A stretch of 64,000 nucleotides of DNA from Streptomyces cacaoi (GCF_006539165.1 NZ_BJMM01000017.1:103285-167284), one strand, 5' to 3'; positions 1-9,473 are shown, counted from the first letter of the stretch. Notes: generated by a model not told the origin, from the letters alone. Program-made: numbers and translations.

Positions 1-1277
1 GTGGTCACCGAGGGGAGCGGGCCGGCGGTCTGCGGGCGGGGGCGGGGTGCCGACTCGAAGACGGCGGGCATCCGGACCACCTTGTTGATCATCAGCGAGG
101 CGCGGCGCGGCAGTTCGTCCGGCCGCAGGGTCAGCCGCAGCCCGGGAAGGTGCGTCTGGAGGGCGTCGATCGCGGTCTCGGCGATGCCCATGCCGATGGT
201 GGAGCCCGGGCACTCGTGCGGGCCGACGCTGAACGCCAGATGCGAGCGGTTGCCCCGCACCGGGCACTGGAGTTCCCGTGCCGCCGGGTCGAAGTTCCCC
301 GCCGCGAGGCCCAGCAGCATCATGTCGCCGGCCCGGAGCCGCTGGCCCGCCAGTTCGGTGTCCCCGGTCACCCAGCGGCCGATGTTGATCATCATGGGCG
401 GCTTGTTCCACAGCACCTCGTGCATGGCCTCCGGCAGGGTCAGATGCCCGCCGGACAGCCTGCCGCGCAGGGCGGGGTGGCCGAAGAACTCCGCGATCGA
501 GTCGCAGATGAGCTGCGCCGTCGGCTCGTTGGAGGCGCTCATCAGCAGCCGCAGCTGTTCGCGTACCTCGACCTCCGTCAGCCCGTGGTCGAACATCACG
601 GAGGGCAGGTCGCCACCGCGCCGGTACTTCTTGCGCTGCACCAGCTCGTCGAGGGCCCGGGTGACGAACTCGCCGGACTTGGCCGCGGTGGCCGAGCCGG
701 AGATCATGTCGCGTGCCGCGTGGACGAGCGGCTCGTTGTAGTCGCCCTCCATACCGAACAGGGTGGTGACGGTCTTCAGCGGGATGATGTTCGCGTACTG
801 CTCGACGAGGTCGACCTCGCCGTCCGCCACGAAGGCGTCGATGGCGTCCTTCGCGTGGCGTTCGACGATGCGCCGGATGCCGCGTGCCTCGAAGCGGGCG
901 AGGCTCTCCGTGATGGCCCTGCGCAGCCGCGCGTGCTCCTCGCCGTCGGCGAAGACGACCAGCGGCTGCCAGTACGTCAGCGGGAACAGCGGGTGCTCGG
1001 GGGTCACCAGCCCGTCCCGCATCGCCGTCCAGTGGCGGGAGTCCCGGGAGAAGACGGACGGCGTGCCGGCGACCTTCTGATTCTCCCGGTGCCCCAGCAC
1101 CAGCCACGCGGGCAGATCCCCGGGCATGAGCACGGGCGCGACCGCTCCGTGCTCCTTGCGCAGCTCGTCGAAGATCTGCATGGGGTCCGACTCCCACTCG
1201 GGCCCGTGGAGGCGGCGGAGACCACCCGGCCCGAAGGCATCGGTCTGGCCCCGGGGGTGGGACGACGGCGTGGCCAT
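1..1277 (-). CDS. Cytochrome P450, CYP157-like (no ExxR), 3' end outside window
   Basis: Heme-thiolate monooxygenase, about 425 residues in view; the C-terminus lies beyond the left edge. Start ATG at 1277 is preceded by GGGAGAG. The heme-binding loop reads FSVGPHECPG with the proximal Cys, and an I-helix-like segment LLMSASNEPTA is present. The K-helix, which should read E-x-x-R, reads E-V-L-W (about nt 393-404): the arginine is replaced by tryptophan. Known: the Streptomyces CYP157 family lacks the ExxR arginine. CYP157 genes often sit in conservon operons, but the upstream gene here is an acyl ligase, so family assignment rests on the motif alone. Redox partner and substrate are unknown. 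It may be co-transcribed with the two genes upstream. Confidence 0.9.
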   Translation of the reverse strand, partial: MATPSSHPRGQTDAFGPGGLRRLHGPEWESDPMQIFDELRKEHGAVAPVLMPGDLPAWLVLGHRENQKVAGTPSVFSRDSRHWTAMRDGLVTPEHPLFPLTYWQPLVVFADGEEHARLRRAITESLARFEARGIRRIVERHAKDAIDAFVADGEVDLVEQYANIIPLKTVTTLFGMEGDYNEPLVHAARDMISGSATAAKSGEFVTRALDELVQRKKYRRGGDLPSVMFDHGLTEVEVREQLRLLMSASNEPTAQLICDSIAEFFGHPALRGRLSGGHLTLPEAMHEVLWNKPPMMINIGRWVTGDTELAGQRLRAGDMMLLGLAAGNFDPAARELQCPVRGNRSHLAFSVGPHECPGSTIGMGIAETAIDALQTHLPGLRLTLRPDELPRRASLMINKVVRMPAVFESAPRPRPQTAGPLPSVT

Positions 1278-1512
1278 GTGAATCTCTCCCCTGACAACTG
1301 CTCGCGCGGCCCGGACCAACGGCTGCGGCCCCGCGGCCCGGATGATCACTACGGCCGCAGCCTATCCGGCGTCCCGCCGGGCGAACTCAGCCACCTGTGC
1401 GGGCCGTTACCTGTGCGAATCGGCACCGGACCCGGAGGGGGGAGCCGCGGCGCGGCCGGCCGCGGCCCCCTGTCTCCGGTACTGCCTCCGGTGCTGCCCC
1501 GGCCCGCCGGGG

Positions 1513-3078
1513 TTACGAACCGGCCGTCAGGAGGGCCGTGCGGAGTGCCTTCTTGTCGGTCTTGCCGACGGCGGTTCGCGGGAGGGAACCCGTGACCGAG
1601 TAGGAGGCGGGCGTGTACAGCTCGCCCAGCGCGTCGACGATGTCCCGGGTCAGCCGCGGCAGATCCGGCTCCTCGGCCGGGTCCCGGGGGACGAGGACGA
1701 CGTGCACCGTCTCCCTGTCGTCGGCGCCGGGCAGGCCGATGGCGGCGGCCTCCTTGATGCCGGGCTGTTCGGTGAGGAAGTCGTCGAGCAGCCGGGAGTA
1801 GACGTTGTCGGCGGTGCGGCCCGTCACGATGATGTCGCGGGCCCGGTCGACCAGGTACAGATAGCCGTCCTCGTCACGGCGGGCGATGTCCCCGCTGCGG
1901 AACCAGCCCTCGTCGTCGAGCACTTCGGCGGTGCGGGCCGGGTCCTTCCAGTAGCCCTCCATGACCGTGTGGCTGCGCACGTACAGCTCGCCGGGCCGGC
2001 CCTCGGGCACCGGCTTGCCCTCCTCGTCCCGCAGTTCGACCTCGACCCCGGGTGCCGGGCGGCCGCAACTGGCCAGCAGCCCGGGCCGGTCCAGGTCGTG
2101 TTCCTCGGGGAGGAGCTGGGTGACCAGCCCGTTCTCCGAAGCGCCGTAGATCTGGTGCAGCACCGGGCCGAAGCAGGCGAGGGCCTGCCGGAGCCGGGCC
2201 GGGGAGGCGGCGGCGCCCGCGTAGGTGATCCTCGACAGCGCGGGGAAGCGGCCGGGGAGGCAGTCGGGGTGGTCGAGGAGTTCGTACAGCATGGGTGTCA
2301 CGAGGACGGCGCCGGTGATGCGTTCGCGCTCCAGCGCACGGACGGCCGCGTCCGCGTCGAACGTGCGCAGCAGCACGACCGTCTGACCGGTCAGGAAGCC
2401 GACCAGGAAGGCGCTGTGGCCGCTGCTGTGGGTCACCAGCGTGCACACCAGCATCGCGGCGCCGTCCGGGTCCTCGGCATCTTCCGCGAACGTGGCGGCG
2501 GCCTCGGCGTACAGGCCGTAGTAGCCGCTGCGGTGGACGACCAGCTTCGGTACCCCGGTGGTGCCGCCGGTGTAGAGCAGCGTCGCGAGATGGCGGCCGT
2601 CGGCGGCCCCGCCCTCCGGGAGGAGCGCGGTGCCGGACGCCGCCGTCAGGAAGTCGGGCGCGAGGGCGGACGGGCCGATGCCGTGGAGGCGGGGCACGTC
2701 CATCCGGTCGGTGATCCACCGGACGCGGTCCTCGAAGACCGGGTCGAACAGCAGCATGGCGACATCGGCGCGCCGCAGCAGCGCCTCCAGCTCGCTGTTG
2801 CCGGGCTCGGGCGGCACGAACACCAGCCGGCAGCCCGCGAAGTGGACGGCCAGTTGCAGCAGCACCGCCTCCGGGGAGTTCTCCACGAAGAGCGCCACGC
2901 CGTCGCCTTCCGCCACTCCGCTCTCCCGCAGGGCGGCGGCACAGCGCAGAACCGTGTCCACGGCCTCGGTACCGCTGATTCTCCGCTCCCCCATGACGAG
3001 CACGTCACGCTCGCCTCTCGCCGAGAGCTCTCGCAGAACCGGGACGGTGTAGTTCTCGCTGTCGGTGACGTCGTTCAT
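1513..3078 (-). CDS. AMP-dependent acyl-CoA synthetase / ligase
   Basis: ANL-superfamily adenylating enzyme of 521 aa that activates a carboxylic acid as acyl-AMP and transfers it to CoA or a carrier. The P-loop-like motif YTGGTTGVPK lies at about residues 169-178. The hinge region FRSGDIARRDEDGYLYLVDR is followed by DIIVTG, and the C-terminal catalytic lysine lies in PRTAVGKTDKKALR. A longer reading frame to 3177 exists, but ATG 3078 has a GAAGGAAC ribosome site and matches family length. It lies 236 nt upstream of the P450 and 125 nt downstream of the amidohydrolase, all leftward, so the three may form one pathway. Acid specificity cannot be read. Confidence 0.88.
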   Translation of the reverse strand: MNDVTDSENYTVPVLRELSARGERDVLVMGERRISGTEAVDTVLRCAAALRESGVAEGDGVALFVENSPEAVLLQLAVHFAGCRLVFVPPEPGNSELEALLRRADVAMLLFDPVFEDRVRWITDRMDVPRLHGIGPSALAPDFLTAASGTALLPEGGAADGRHLATLLYTGGTTGVPKLVVHRSGYYGLYAEAAATFAEDAEDPDGAAMLVCTLVTHSSGHSAFLVGFLTGQTVVLLRTFDADAAVRALERERITGAVLVTPMLYELLDHPDCLPGRFPALSRITYAGAAASPARLRQALACFGPVLHQIYGASENGLVTQLLPEEHDLDRPGLLASCGRPAPGVEVELRDEEGKPVPEGRPGELYVRSHTVMEGYWKDPARTAEVLDDEGWFRSGDIARRDEDGYLYLVDRARDIIVTGRTADNVYSRLLDDFLTEQPGIKEAAAIGLPGADDRETVHVVLVPRDPAEEPDLPRLTRDIVDALGELYTPASYSVTGSLPRTAVGKTDKKALRTALLTAGS

Positions 3079-3203
3079 GTTCCTTCTTCGCGCTTGCCTG
3101 TTCGTGCTTGAGCATGCCTGCGGGGGATACGGACCCATCGGCTCCTCATCCCCCGTCAGTAACCTTGCCAGGGGCAACGATCATTCCCCGGCGGGGGGCA
3201 TGC

Positions 3204-5063
3204 TCACAGCCCGCGCGGGGTGACGCGGTCGATGCCGGCGCGGCGGAAGACCTCCGGGGCGACCTCGGTGACGCGCCGGACGAGGGCGTCGGCGTCCCAG
3301 CCGGCGGGCCGGCCCTTCCACAGGCGCAGCCGGCCGTCGACGACCACGGCGGTGAGCTGGTCCTTGCCCGCCAGGCGGACGAGTTCCCAGTCCAGGTCGA
3401 AGGTGGGGGTGAGTTCGGGGACGTCGAGGTCGACCAGGAGGTAGTCGGCGGCCTTCCCCTCGGCGATCTCCCCGGTGCGGGCGCCGAGACCGACGGCGTC
3501 GGCGCCGCCCGCGGTGGCCGCTGACACCCACAGCCGTCCCGTGCCGCACGAGGAGTCGCCCGTCGCCAGCCCCGAGGTCAGCCGCTGCGCGGACTCCGCG
3601 GCGTCCAGCAGCCGGAAGCCGTCCCCGCGGGTGCTGTCGGTGCCCAGGCCGAAGCGGATCCGCCAGGCGGCCATCATCGTGGCCTGCGCGACGGCGTTGC
3701 CCTTCCAGGCGCTGGCCACGGGGTTGTAGCTGACGGCGGCGCCGGTGTCGGCCAGCATCCGCATCTCGTCCGGGGTCAGCAGGGTGGTGTGCGCGGCGAG
3801 CGTGTGCGGGCCGAGCGCGCCGACGTGGTGCAGATGGGCGAGGGGTCGCCGGTCGACGCTCTTGAGGGAGCGTTCCACGGACGCCAGATGCTCGTTGAGG
3901 TGGATCTGGAAGGGCGCCTTCGCCTCGGCGCACAGGTCGGCGGTCCTCTTCAGCACCCGGTCCGTGGCGTCCTCCGGGACGGGGACCGCCAGGGAGGGGT
4001 GCACCAGCCGGTGCCCGTCCCACCTGTGCAGATGCTCCGGGCCGCCCTTGCCGTCGGACACCACCTTGGAGAGCACACAGCGGATGCCCGCCTCCTGGGT
4101 GGCCCGGGCCAGTACGGAGGAGTCCACCGGGGCGCGGCTCCCGGCGTCCGCGAGCGTCGTGAAGCCGCCGCGCAGCGCCTGGAGGACCGTCAGTTTCGCC
4201 GACAGATAGGCGCTCTCCTCGTCCAGGGCGTGTTCCAGCGGCTCCCAGATCGTCTTGAAGATCTCCGAGGGCTGCCCGAAGGTGCGGGCCTTGCCGAAGC
4301 TCTGCACGAGGTGGGTGTGCGCGTCGACGAAGCCCGGCATCAGCAGATGCCGCTCCAGGCGTACCGGGTGCAGCCCCGGGTGGGCGCGCGTCAACTGCCG
4401 GGCGGGGCCGACGGTGTGGAAGCGGCCGTCCTCGACGAGGACCGCGTGCTCGCGCACCGGCCCCTTGGGCAGCAGCACCACCTCGGGCACCAGGAGCTGC
4501 CGCTTGCCCTCGAAGTGCCGTGGCTGCGGCCCGCCTTCACGGCCGCCGGACGGCCCTTCGCCCCGGCCGTCGCCCCGGCCGGCGGCCCACGCGTCCGGGC
4601 CCGCGGCTCCCCAGGCCAGCGCGCCACCCGCCGCGGGGATGCCCACGCCGGCGAGGAAGCCCCGCCGGCCGAAGCGGGGGCCGGGGCCCTGCCCGTGGCC
4701 GGCGTCGGGCCCGACGCCGGGGCCGCTGCCGTCTTGGCCGCCGCCGCTGCCCGGGCCGGTTCCGTCGTCCGTGCGGTCGTCGGTGCGGTCGTCGGTGCCG
4801 CTGCTGCCGGGGCCATGGCCGCCGCTGCCGCCCTGGCCGCCGCCGGGGCCGTGGCCGCTGCCTGATGGCGCGGCGCCGTCCGTGTCCGCGGCACCATCTT
4901 GGGTGTCCGCCGCGGGGCCCGGAGCGGCGCCCGGCCGGCCGAAGTCCTGCCGACCGGCGTCCGGTCCGCCGTCGTCCGGCCGGGGTGTGTCCCCGGTGGC
5001 GTCCCGCCGGGTGCGTCCGCGCTCCTCGGCGCCGGCTGCTGCCTCGTCTGGTGCGCTCGTCAT
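3204..5063 (-). CDS. Amidohydrolase (chlorohydrolase/deaminase type) with long disordered N-terminus and Tat-like motif
   Basis: Metal-dependent hydrolase of 619 aa. The TIM-barrel metal ligands are visible: HxH in GFVDAHTHL, a His in FQIHLNEH, a His in LAAHTTLL and an Asp in GLGTDSTR. This set is typical of the TrzA/AtzA/cytosine deaminase-like amidohydrolases, which hydrolyse C-N or C-Cl bonds. The first 130 residues are Gly/Asp/Ser/Thr-rich low complexity. A twin-arginine motif (FGRRGFLAG) and a hydrophobic stretch ending AWAAG follow at about 131-163, suggesting export, although the signal is unusually deep. Start ATG 5063 follows GGCGAG. No usable start codon was found close to the Tat motif. 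Substrate unknown. Confidence 0.82.
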   Translation of the reverse strand: MTSAPDEAAAGAEERGRTRRDATGDTPRPDDGGPDAGRQDFGRPGAAPGPAADTQDGAADTDGAAPSGSGHGPGGGQGGSGGHGPGSSGTDDRTDDRTDDGTGPGSGGGQDGSGPGVGPDAGHGQGPGPRFGRRGFLAGVGIPAAGGALAWGAAGPDAWAAGRGDGRGEGPSGGREGGPQPRHFEGKRQLLVPEVVLLPKGPVREHAVLVEDGRFHTVGPARQLTRAHPGLHPVRLERHLLMPGFVDAHTHLVQSFGKARTFGQPSEIFKTIWEPLEHALDEESAYLSAKLTVLQALRGGFTTLADAGSRAPVDSSVLARATQEAGIRCVLSKVVSDGKGGPEHLHRWDGHRLVHPSLAVPVPEDATDRVLKRTADLCAEAKAPFQIHLNEHLASVERSLKSVDRRPLAHLHHVGALGPHTLAAHTTLLTPDEMRMLADTGAAVSYNPVASAWKGNAVAQATMMAAWRIRFGLGTDSTRGDGFRLLDAAESAQRLTSGLATGDSSCGTGRLWVSAATAGGADAVGLGARTGEIAEGKAADYLLVDLDVPELTPTFDLDWELVRLAGKDQLTAVVVDGRLRLWKGRPAGWDADALVRRVTEVAPEVFRRAGIDRVTPRGL

Positions 5064-5508
5064 CTCGCCTCGCCCGTCTCCTCCGCCCGGCAACAGATCG
5101 GGTCGGCGCGCTCCGTGTGCGCCGGTGCGGCGGTGGGCCGCCCGGCGGCGCGCCGGTGGCACCCGTACGAGGTCAGCCGCGCGGGGCGGGACGACGGTAG
5201 AGCACCCCGGGAAAGCGGAACAAGAGTTCCGTCATACGGGATTCAACGAGGCGGAGGGAGGGTGGCGGAGCACGCCCGGGGCCGCACGGAGCGGCTGGTG
5301 GAGGCGGTCCGTAGCGCGCCCCGGGGTGGCGTAACCTCCCGGAAACCTGCCCGCGCGCCGGGTGGTGACCGGCCGTCGGCCCGGCGGGCGCGGCGTGCGG
5401 GCGCGTCGCGCGGCGGGCTGACGGCACACCGATCCGGTTTCCGGGGGCCGGGTCGCGGCTACCCCTGTCGCTGGACCGGGACGGCCGTGCGCGTGGGTGG
5501 AGGCAGTG
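5064..5508. other. Divergent intergenic region between amidohydrolase and ctaD
   Basis: No gene is supported here. It must hold the promoters of the leftward amidohydrolase and the rightward ctaD operon. One small inverted repeat is visible: CGGAAC (5216-5221), spacer AAGA, GTTCCG (5226-5231), in the only relatively A/T-rich part of the region. No convincing -35/-10 pair was identified. Confidence 0.4.
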
Positions 5509-7227
5509 ATGGTGCTGCGATGGCTGACGACGACCGATCACAAGGTGATCGGGAACCTGTACCTCGTGACGGCCTTCTGCTTCTTCCTGGGCGCCGGGCT
5601 GATGGCACTGATGATGCGTGCCGAACTGGCGCAGCCGGGGATGCAGCTGATCTCCCAGGAGCAGTACAACCAGCTGTTCACCGTGCACGGCACCATCATG
5701 ATGCTGCTGTTCGCCACCCCGCTGTTCGCCGGATTCGCCAACGCCGTCATGCCGCTCCAGATCGGCGCGCCCGATGTGGCCTTCCCCCGGCTGAACGCCT
5801 TCACCTACTGGGTGTACCTGCTGGGCGGGCTGATGGTCGTCAGCGGATTCCTCACCCCGGGCGGCGCCGCCGACTTCGGCTGGTTCGCCTACGCGCCGCT
5901 GAACGGGCCCGTCTTCTCCCCGGGCATCGGCGGCGACCTGTGGACGATGGGGCTGGTCGTGGCCGGGCTGAGCACCATCCTCGGCTCGGTCAACTTCATC
6001 GCGACCATCCTCTGTCTGCGTGCGCCGGGCATGACGATGTTCCGGATGCCGCTGTTCACCTGGAACGTGCTGTTCACCTCCATCCTGGCGCTGCTGGCCT
6101 TCCCCGTGCTCTCGGCCGCGCTCCTCGCGCTGGAGGCGGACCGCAAGTTCGGCGCCCACGTCTACGACCCGGCCAACGGCGGCGCCGTGCTGTGGCAGCA
6201 CCTGTTCTGGTTCTTCGGGCACCCGGAGGTCTACATCGTGGCGCTGCCGTTCTTCGGCGTCGTCAGCGAGATCCTGCCGGTCTTCAGCCGGAAGCCGCTG
6301 TTCGGCTACATCGGGCTGGTCGGCGCCACCGCGGTGATCACCGTGCTGTCCGCCGTGGTGTGGGCGCACCACATGTTCGCCACCGGGGCCGTCCTGCTGC
6401 CGTTCTTCTCGCTGATGTCGTTCCTGATCGCGGTGCCGACCGGGGTGAAGTTCTTCAACTGGATCGGCACCATGTGGAAGGGCTCCCTCAGCTTCGAGAC
6501 GCCGATGCTGTGGGCGATCGGCTTCCTCGTCACCTTTCTGCTCGGCGGGCTCAGCGGGGTGCTGATCGCCTCGCCGCCGCTCGACTTCCACGTCACCGAC
6601 AGCTACTTCATCGTCGCCCACCTGCACTACGTGCTGTTCGGCACCGTCGTGTTCGCCATGTTCGGCGGCTTCTACTTCTGGTGGCCGAAGCTGACCGGCC
6701 GGCTGCTGAACGAACGGCTGGGCAAGGCGCACTTCTGGCTCACGCTGATCGGCTTCCAGGTGACGTTCCTGGTGCAGCACTGGCTCGGCGCCGAGGGCAT
6801 GCCCCGCCGCTACGCCGACTACCTGCCCGCCGACGGGTTCACCGCCCTCAACAGCATCTCCTCCCTCGGGGCGCTGCTGCTGGGCGTCTCGACGCTGGTG
6901 TTCCTCTACAACGTGTGGTGGACGACGACGCACGCGTCCAAGGTCGGCGTCGAGGATCCGTGGGGCTTCGGCCGCTCCCTGGAGTGGGCGACCTCCTGCC
7001 CGCCGCCCCGGCACAACTTCCTGGCCCTGCCGCGCATCCGCTCCGACTCCCCCGCGTTCTGGATCAACCACCCCGAGGCCGACGAGGAACGGCCGGTGCC
7101 CCTGCCGTCCGGGCCGCGCGACACGCCTGGCACCGCGGACACCGGGGAAACGGCGGGCACCGCGGGCACCGGGGACGGAGCGGGCACGGCAGGCGCGGCG
7201 GACGCGGCGGAGCGGAGGTCGTCATGA
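5509..7227 (+). CDS. ctaD: Cytochrome c oxidase subunit I (aa3-type), secondary copy
   Basis: Heme-copper oxidase catalytic subunit, 572 aa, about 12 membrane helices. Metal ligands are in place: the low-spin heme His in TVHGTIMML, the CuB His and cross-linked Tyr in GHPEVYIVALP, the two CuB histidines in WAHHMFATG, and the heme a/a3 histidines in VAHLHYVLFG. ATG 5509 is chosen over an in-frame GTG at 5497 because GGAGG (5499-5503) is well placed for it. The C-terminal 50 residues are a Gly/Thr/Ala-rich tail. Neighbours are ctaF-like and qcrB, but no subunit II (CuA) or subunit III gene is adjacent, so this appears to be an accessory copy depending on subunits encoded elsewhere. Confidence 0.95.
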   Translation: MVLRWLTTTDHKVIGNLYLVTAFCFFLGAGLMALMMRAELAQPGMQLISQEQYNQLFTVHGTIMMLLFATPLFAGFANAVMPLQIGAPDVAFPRLNAFTYWVYLLGGLMVVSGFLTPGGAADFGWFAYAPLNGPVFSPGIGGDLWTMGLVVAGLSTILGSVNFIATILCLRAPGMTMFRMPLFTWNVLFTSILALLAFPVLSAALLALEADRKFGAHVYDPANGGAVLWQHLFWFFGHPEVYIVALPFFGVVSEILPVFSRKPLFGYIGLVGATAVITVLSAVVWAHHMFATGAVLLPFFSLMSFLIAVPTGVKFFNWIGTMWKGSLSFETPMLWAIGFLVTFLLGGLSGVLIASPPLDFHVTDSYFIVAHLHYVLFGTVVFAMFGGFYFWWPKLTGRLLNERLGKAHFWLTLIGFQVTFLVQHWLGAEGMPRRYADYLPADGFTALNSISSLGALLLGVSTLVFLYNVWWTTTHASKVGVEDPWGFGRSLEWATSCPPPRHNFLALPRIRSDSPAFWINHPEADEERPVPLPSGPRDTPGTADTGETAGTAGTGDGAGTAGAADAAERRSS

Positions 7228-7613
7228 GGGCGGAAGCGGTCGTGTTCGGCGGGGTCGCCGCGTTCTTCGCCGCCGTCACCGTGCCCTACGCGGTCTACGG
7301 GGAGGACCCGGCCGGCACCTCGGCGCTGCTCATCGCGTTCCTCATGGCCTCGCTGGTGTCGTTCTTCCTGACGGTGCAGTACCGGCGCGGCGGCCGGCGG
7401 CCCGAGGACCGCCGGGACGGTCAGGTGCGCGAGCGCGGCGGCCGGTTGGGCTTCTTCCCGGCCTCCAGCGCCTTTCCCGCGCTGACGGCGCTCGGCGTGG
7501 CGGTGACCGCCTCCGGCGTCGTCATCGGGCTGTGGCTGTTCCTCATCGGGGTGGGCGTCACCGGCGCCGGGGTGTCCGGCTTCGCCTTCCAGTACGCGGG
7601 GGACGAGGAGTGA
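7224..7613 (+). CDS. ctaF: Cytochrome c oxidase subunit IV (actinobacterial CtaF-like)
   Basis: Small membrane protein of 129 aa with about four hydrophobic helices: AVVFGGVAAFFAAVTVPYAV, a second in ALLIAFLMASLVSFFL, and two more after residue 75. It starts with ATG overlapping the ctaD stop (ATGA), indicating translational coupling. Length and position directly after subunit I match the actinobacterial subunit IV. Its last 56 nt overlap the 3' end of convergent qcrB. Confidence 0.82.
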   Translation: MRAEAVVFGGVAAFFAAVTVPYAVYGEDPAGTSALLIAFLMASLVSFFLTVQYRRGGRRPEDRRDGQVRERGGRLGFFPASSAFPALTALGVAVTASGVVIGLWLFLIGVGVTGAGVSGFAFQYAGDEE

Positions 7614-9315
7614 CGGCGCCCGCCCCCTCCCCCGTGCCCTGCTCGGCCGCCGCTCCCGGCCCCCCGGCGCCCTGCCCGTCCTCGGCGCCCTCGGGTCCCG
7701 GCCGCCGCTGGTGGCCGATCGCGGTCTGCCACTCCCGCGGCGGCGAGTGACGGTAGTACCAGCGGCTGAGCGCCACCCGGAGCCGCTCGCGGCGCCCGTA
7801 CGGGCCCTCCGGGCCGGGCACCAGCGGGCGGGGGAAGCGCTGGGCCGCGAGGGTCCAGCGCTCCTCCGGGGGCAGCGGGCGGTGTCCGGGCGTCATGGTG
7901 CCCTCGACGGACTGGCGGACCTGCCCGGTCTCCCGGCCCTCGGCCAGGTGGAGCGCGTCCCGCTTCTGGAGCGCCAGGCACAGGTGCTTCGTCAGCAGGA
8001 AGGCGGCCGGGGGGCCGAGCACCAGCAGCCCGCGGAAGGCCCAGGTGAGCCCGTTGAGGGAGACGTCGAAGGTGTGGGCCAGCACGTCGTTGCCGCCGGC
8101 GGCCAGCAGCACCCCGTAGAAGGTGAGGCCGGCGACGCCCAGTCCGGTGCGCACCGGCCGGTTCCGCGGCCGGTCGCACAGGTGGGCCGTCTCGAACCGG
8201 TCGTCCGCGCCCGTCACCCACCGCTCGAAGAACGGGTAGGCGTACAGCAGCCCGACCAGCAGCGCGGGCAGGATCACCGCCGGCACCAGGACGTTCCACA
8301 TGAGGGTGTGGCCCCACAGCGTCGTCTCGAAGGGCGGCATCAGCCGCAGGGAGCCCTCCAGGAAGCCCACGTACCAGTCCGGCTGGGAGGCGGTGGAGAC
8401 CTGCTCGGGTGTGTAGGGGCCGTAGTTCCACACCGGGTTGACCTGGGCGACGGCGCCGAGCACGCCCAGCAGCCCGGCCACCATGAAGAACAGCCCCGTG
8501 GAGCGGGCGGCGAACTGCGGGACCATCGCGTGCCCCACCACGTTCCGGTTGCTGCGTCCCGGCCCGCGCCACTGGGTGTGCTGGAGGACGACGACGAGGA
8601 TCAGATGCACGGCGACGAGGGCCAGCAGCAGGCCCGGCAGCAGCAGGATGTGCACCGGGTAGAGCCGCTCGATGATCTCGTGGCCCGGGTACTCGCCGCC
8701 GAAGACGAACATCGCCACGTAGGTACCGATGACGGGCAGGGAGAGCATGATGCCCTGCGCGATGCGCAGCCCCGTCCCGGACAGCAGATCGTCGGGGAGC
8801 GAGTAGCCGGTGAAGCCCTCCACCAGGGCGAGCAGGAACAGCGTCAGGCCGATCAGCCAGTTGATGTCGCGGGGCTTGCGGAACGCGCCGGTGAAGAAGA
8901 TCCGCAGCATGTGCACACCGATCGCGGTGAGGAACACCAGCGCCGCCCAGTGGTGGACCTGCCGCACCAGCAGCCCGCCGCGCACCTCGAAACTGATCTC
9001 CAGCGTGGAGGCGTACGCCGTCGACATCGGCTGTCCGCGCAGCGGCTCGTAGGGGCCGCTGTAGCGCAGCTGTTCCATGTCCGGGTCGAAGAACAGCGTC
9101 AGATAGACGCCGGTCAGCAGCAGCACGACGAAGCTGTAGAGGGCCAACTCGCCCAGCAGGAACGACCAGTGCGAGGGGAACGCCTTGCGCAGCAGGGCCC
9201 GGCCGCCCGCCGCCGCCGGCAGTCTGTCGTCCAGCGCGCCGAACCCCCGCTCGGCCGCCCGGCCCAGCGCCTGCCTTCTGATGTCCCTGCGTTTCCGCGG
9301 CCCTGCACGCCTCAT
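7558..9315 (-). CDS. qcrB: Cytochrome bc1 complex cytochrome b subunit, secondary copy
   Basis: Cytochrome b of 585 aa. The heme ligand pairs lie in QVHHWAALVFLTAIGVHMLRIF and in HILLLPGLLLALVAVHLILVVVLQH, and the Qo-site motif PDWY is present (ASQPDWYVGFL). Start ATG 9315 follows GGAGGGCGACCGC; the open frame extends further but without a better site. The roughly 65-residue C-terminal tail is Gly/Pro/Arg-rich. No qcrA or qcrC gene is adjacent. Convergent with ctaF, with overlapping 3' ends. Likely an accessory copy functioning with the chromosomal respiratory supercomplex or replacing its subunit under some conditions (inference). Confidence 0.93.
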   Translation of the reverse strand: MRRAGPRKRRDIRRQALGRAAERGFGALDDRLPAAAGGRALLRKAFPSHWSFLLGELALYSFVVLLLTGVYLTLFFDPDMEQLRYSGPYEPLRGQPMSTAYASTLEISFEVRGGLLVRQVHHWAALVFLTAIGVHMLRIFFTGAFRKPRDINWLIGLTLFLLALVEGFTGYSLPDDLLSGTGLRIAQGIMLSLPVIGTYVAMFVFGGEYPGHEIIERLYPVHILLLPGLLLALVAVHLILVVVLQHTQWRGPGRSNRNVVGHAMVPQFAARSTGLFFMVAGLLGVLGAVAQVNPVWNYGPYTPEQVSTASQPDWYVGFLEGSLRLMPPFETTLWGHTLMWNVLVPAVILPALLVGLLYAYPFFERWVTGADDRFETAHLCDRPRNRPVRTGLGVAGLTFYGVLLAAGGNDVLAHTFDVSLNGLTWAFRGLLVLGPPAAFLLTKHLCLALQKRDALHLAEGRETGQVRQSVEGTMTPGHRPLPPEERWTLAAQRFPRPLVPGPEGPYGRRERLRVALSRWYYRHSPPREWQTAIGHQRRPGPEGAEDGQGAGGPGAAAEQGTGEGAGAVTPRPPRTGRRSRTPRRR

Positions 9316-9473
9316 GCGGTCGCCCTCCTCGAAGACCGCAGTCCTCAGTCCCCGTCGCGCCGCGGGGCAAACCGCCCCGTGCGCGGGGATGGTCCGAACG
9401 CGCCAGGGGGCTGGGCCGACCGGCAGCACACCCGGCGACACACGAGGGTGCGCACGAGGGCGCGCACACGACG

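Noticed and set aside
1..1277. Calling the P450 part of a conservon
   Set aside because: The upstream gene is an acyl ligase; no cvnA-D-like genes are in view.
4899..7613. 904-codon frame spanning ctaD
   Set aside because: Only its last 130 codons are real (ctaF-like); the rest is the out-of-frame shadow of ctaD.
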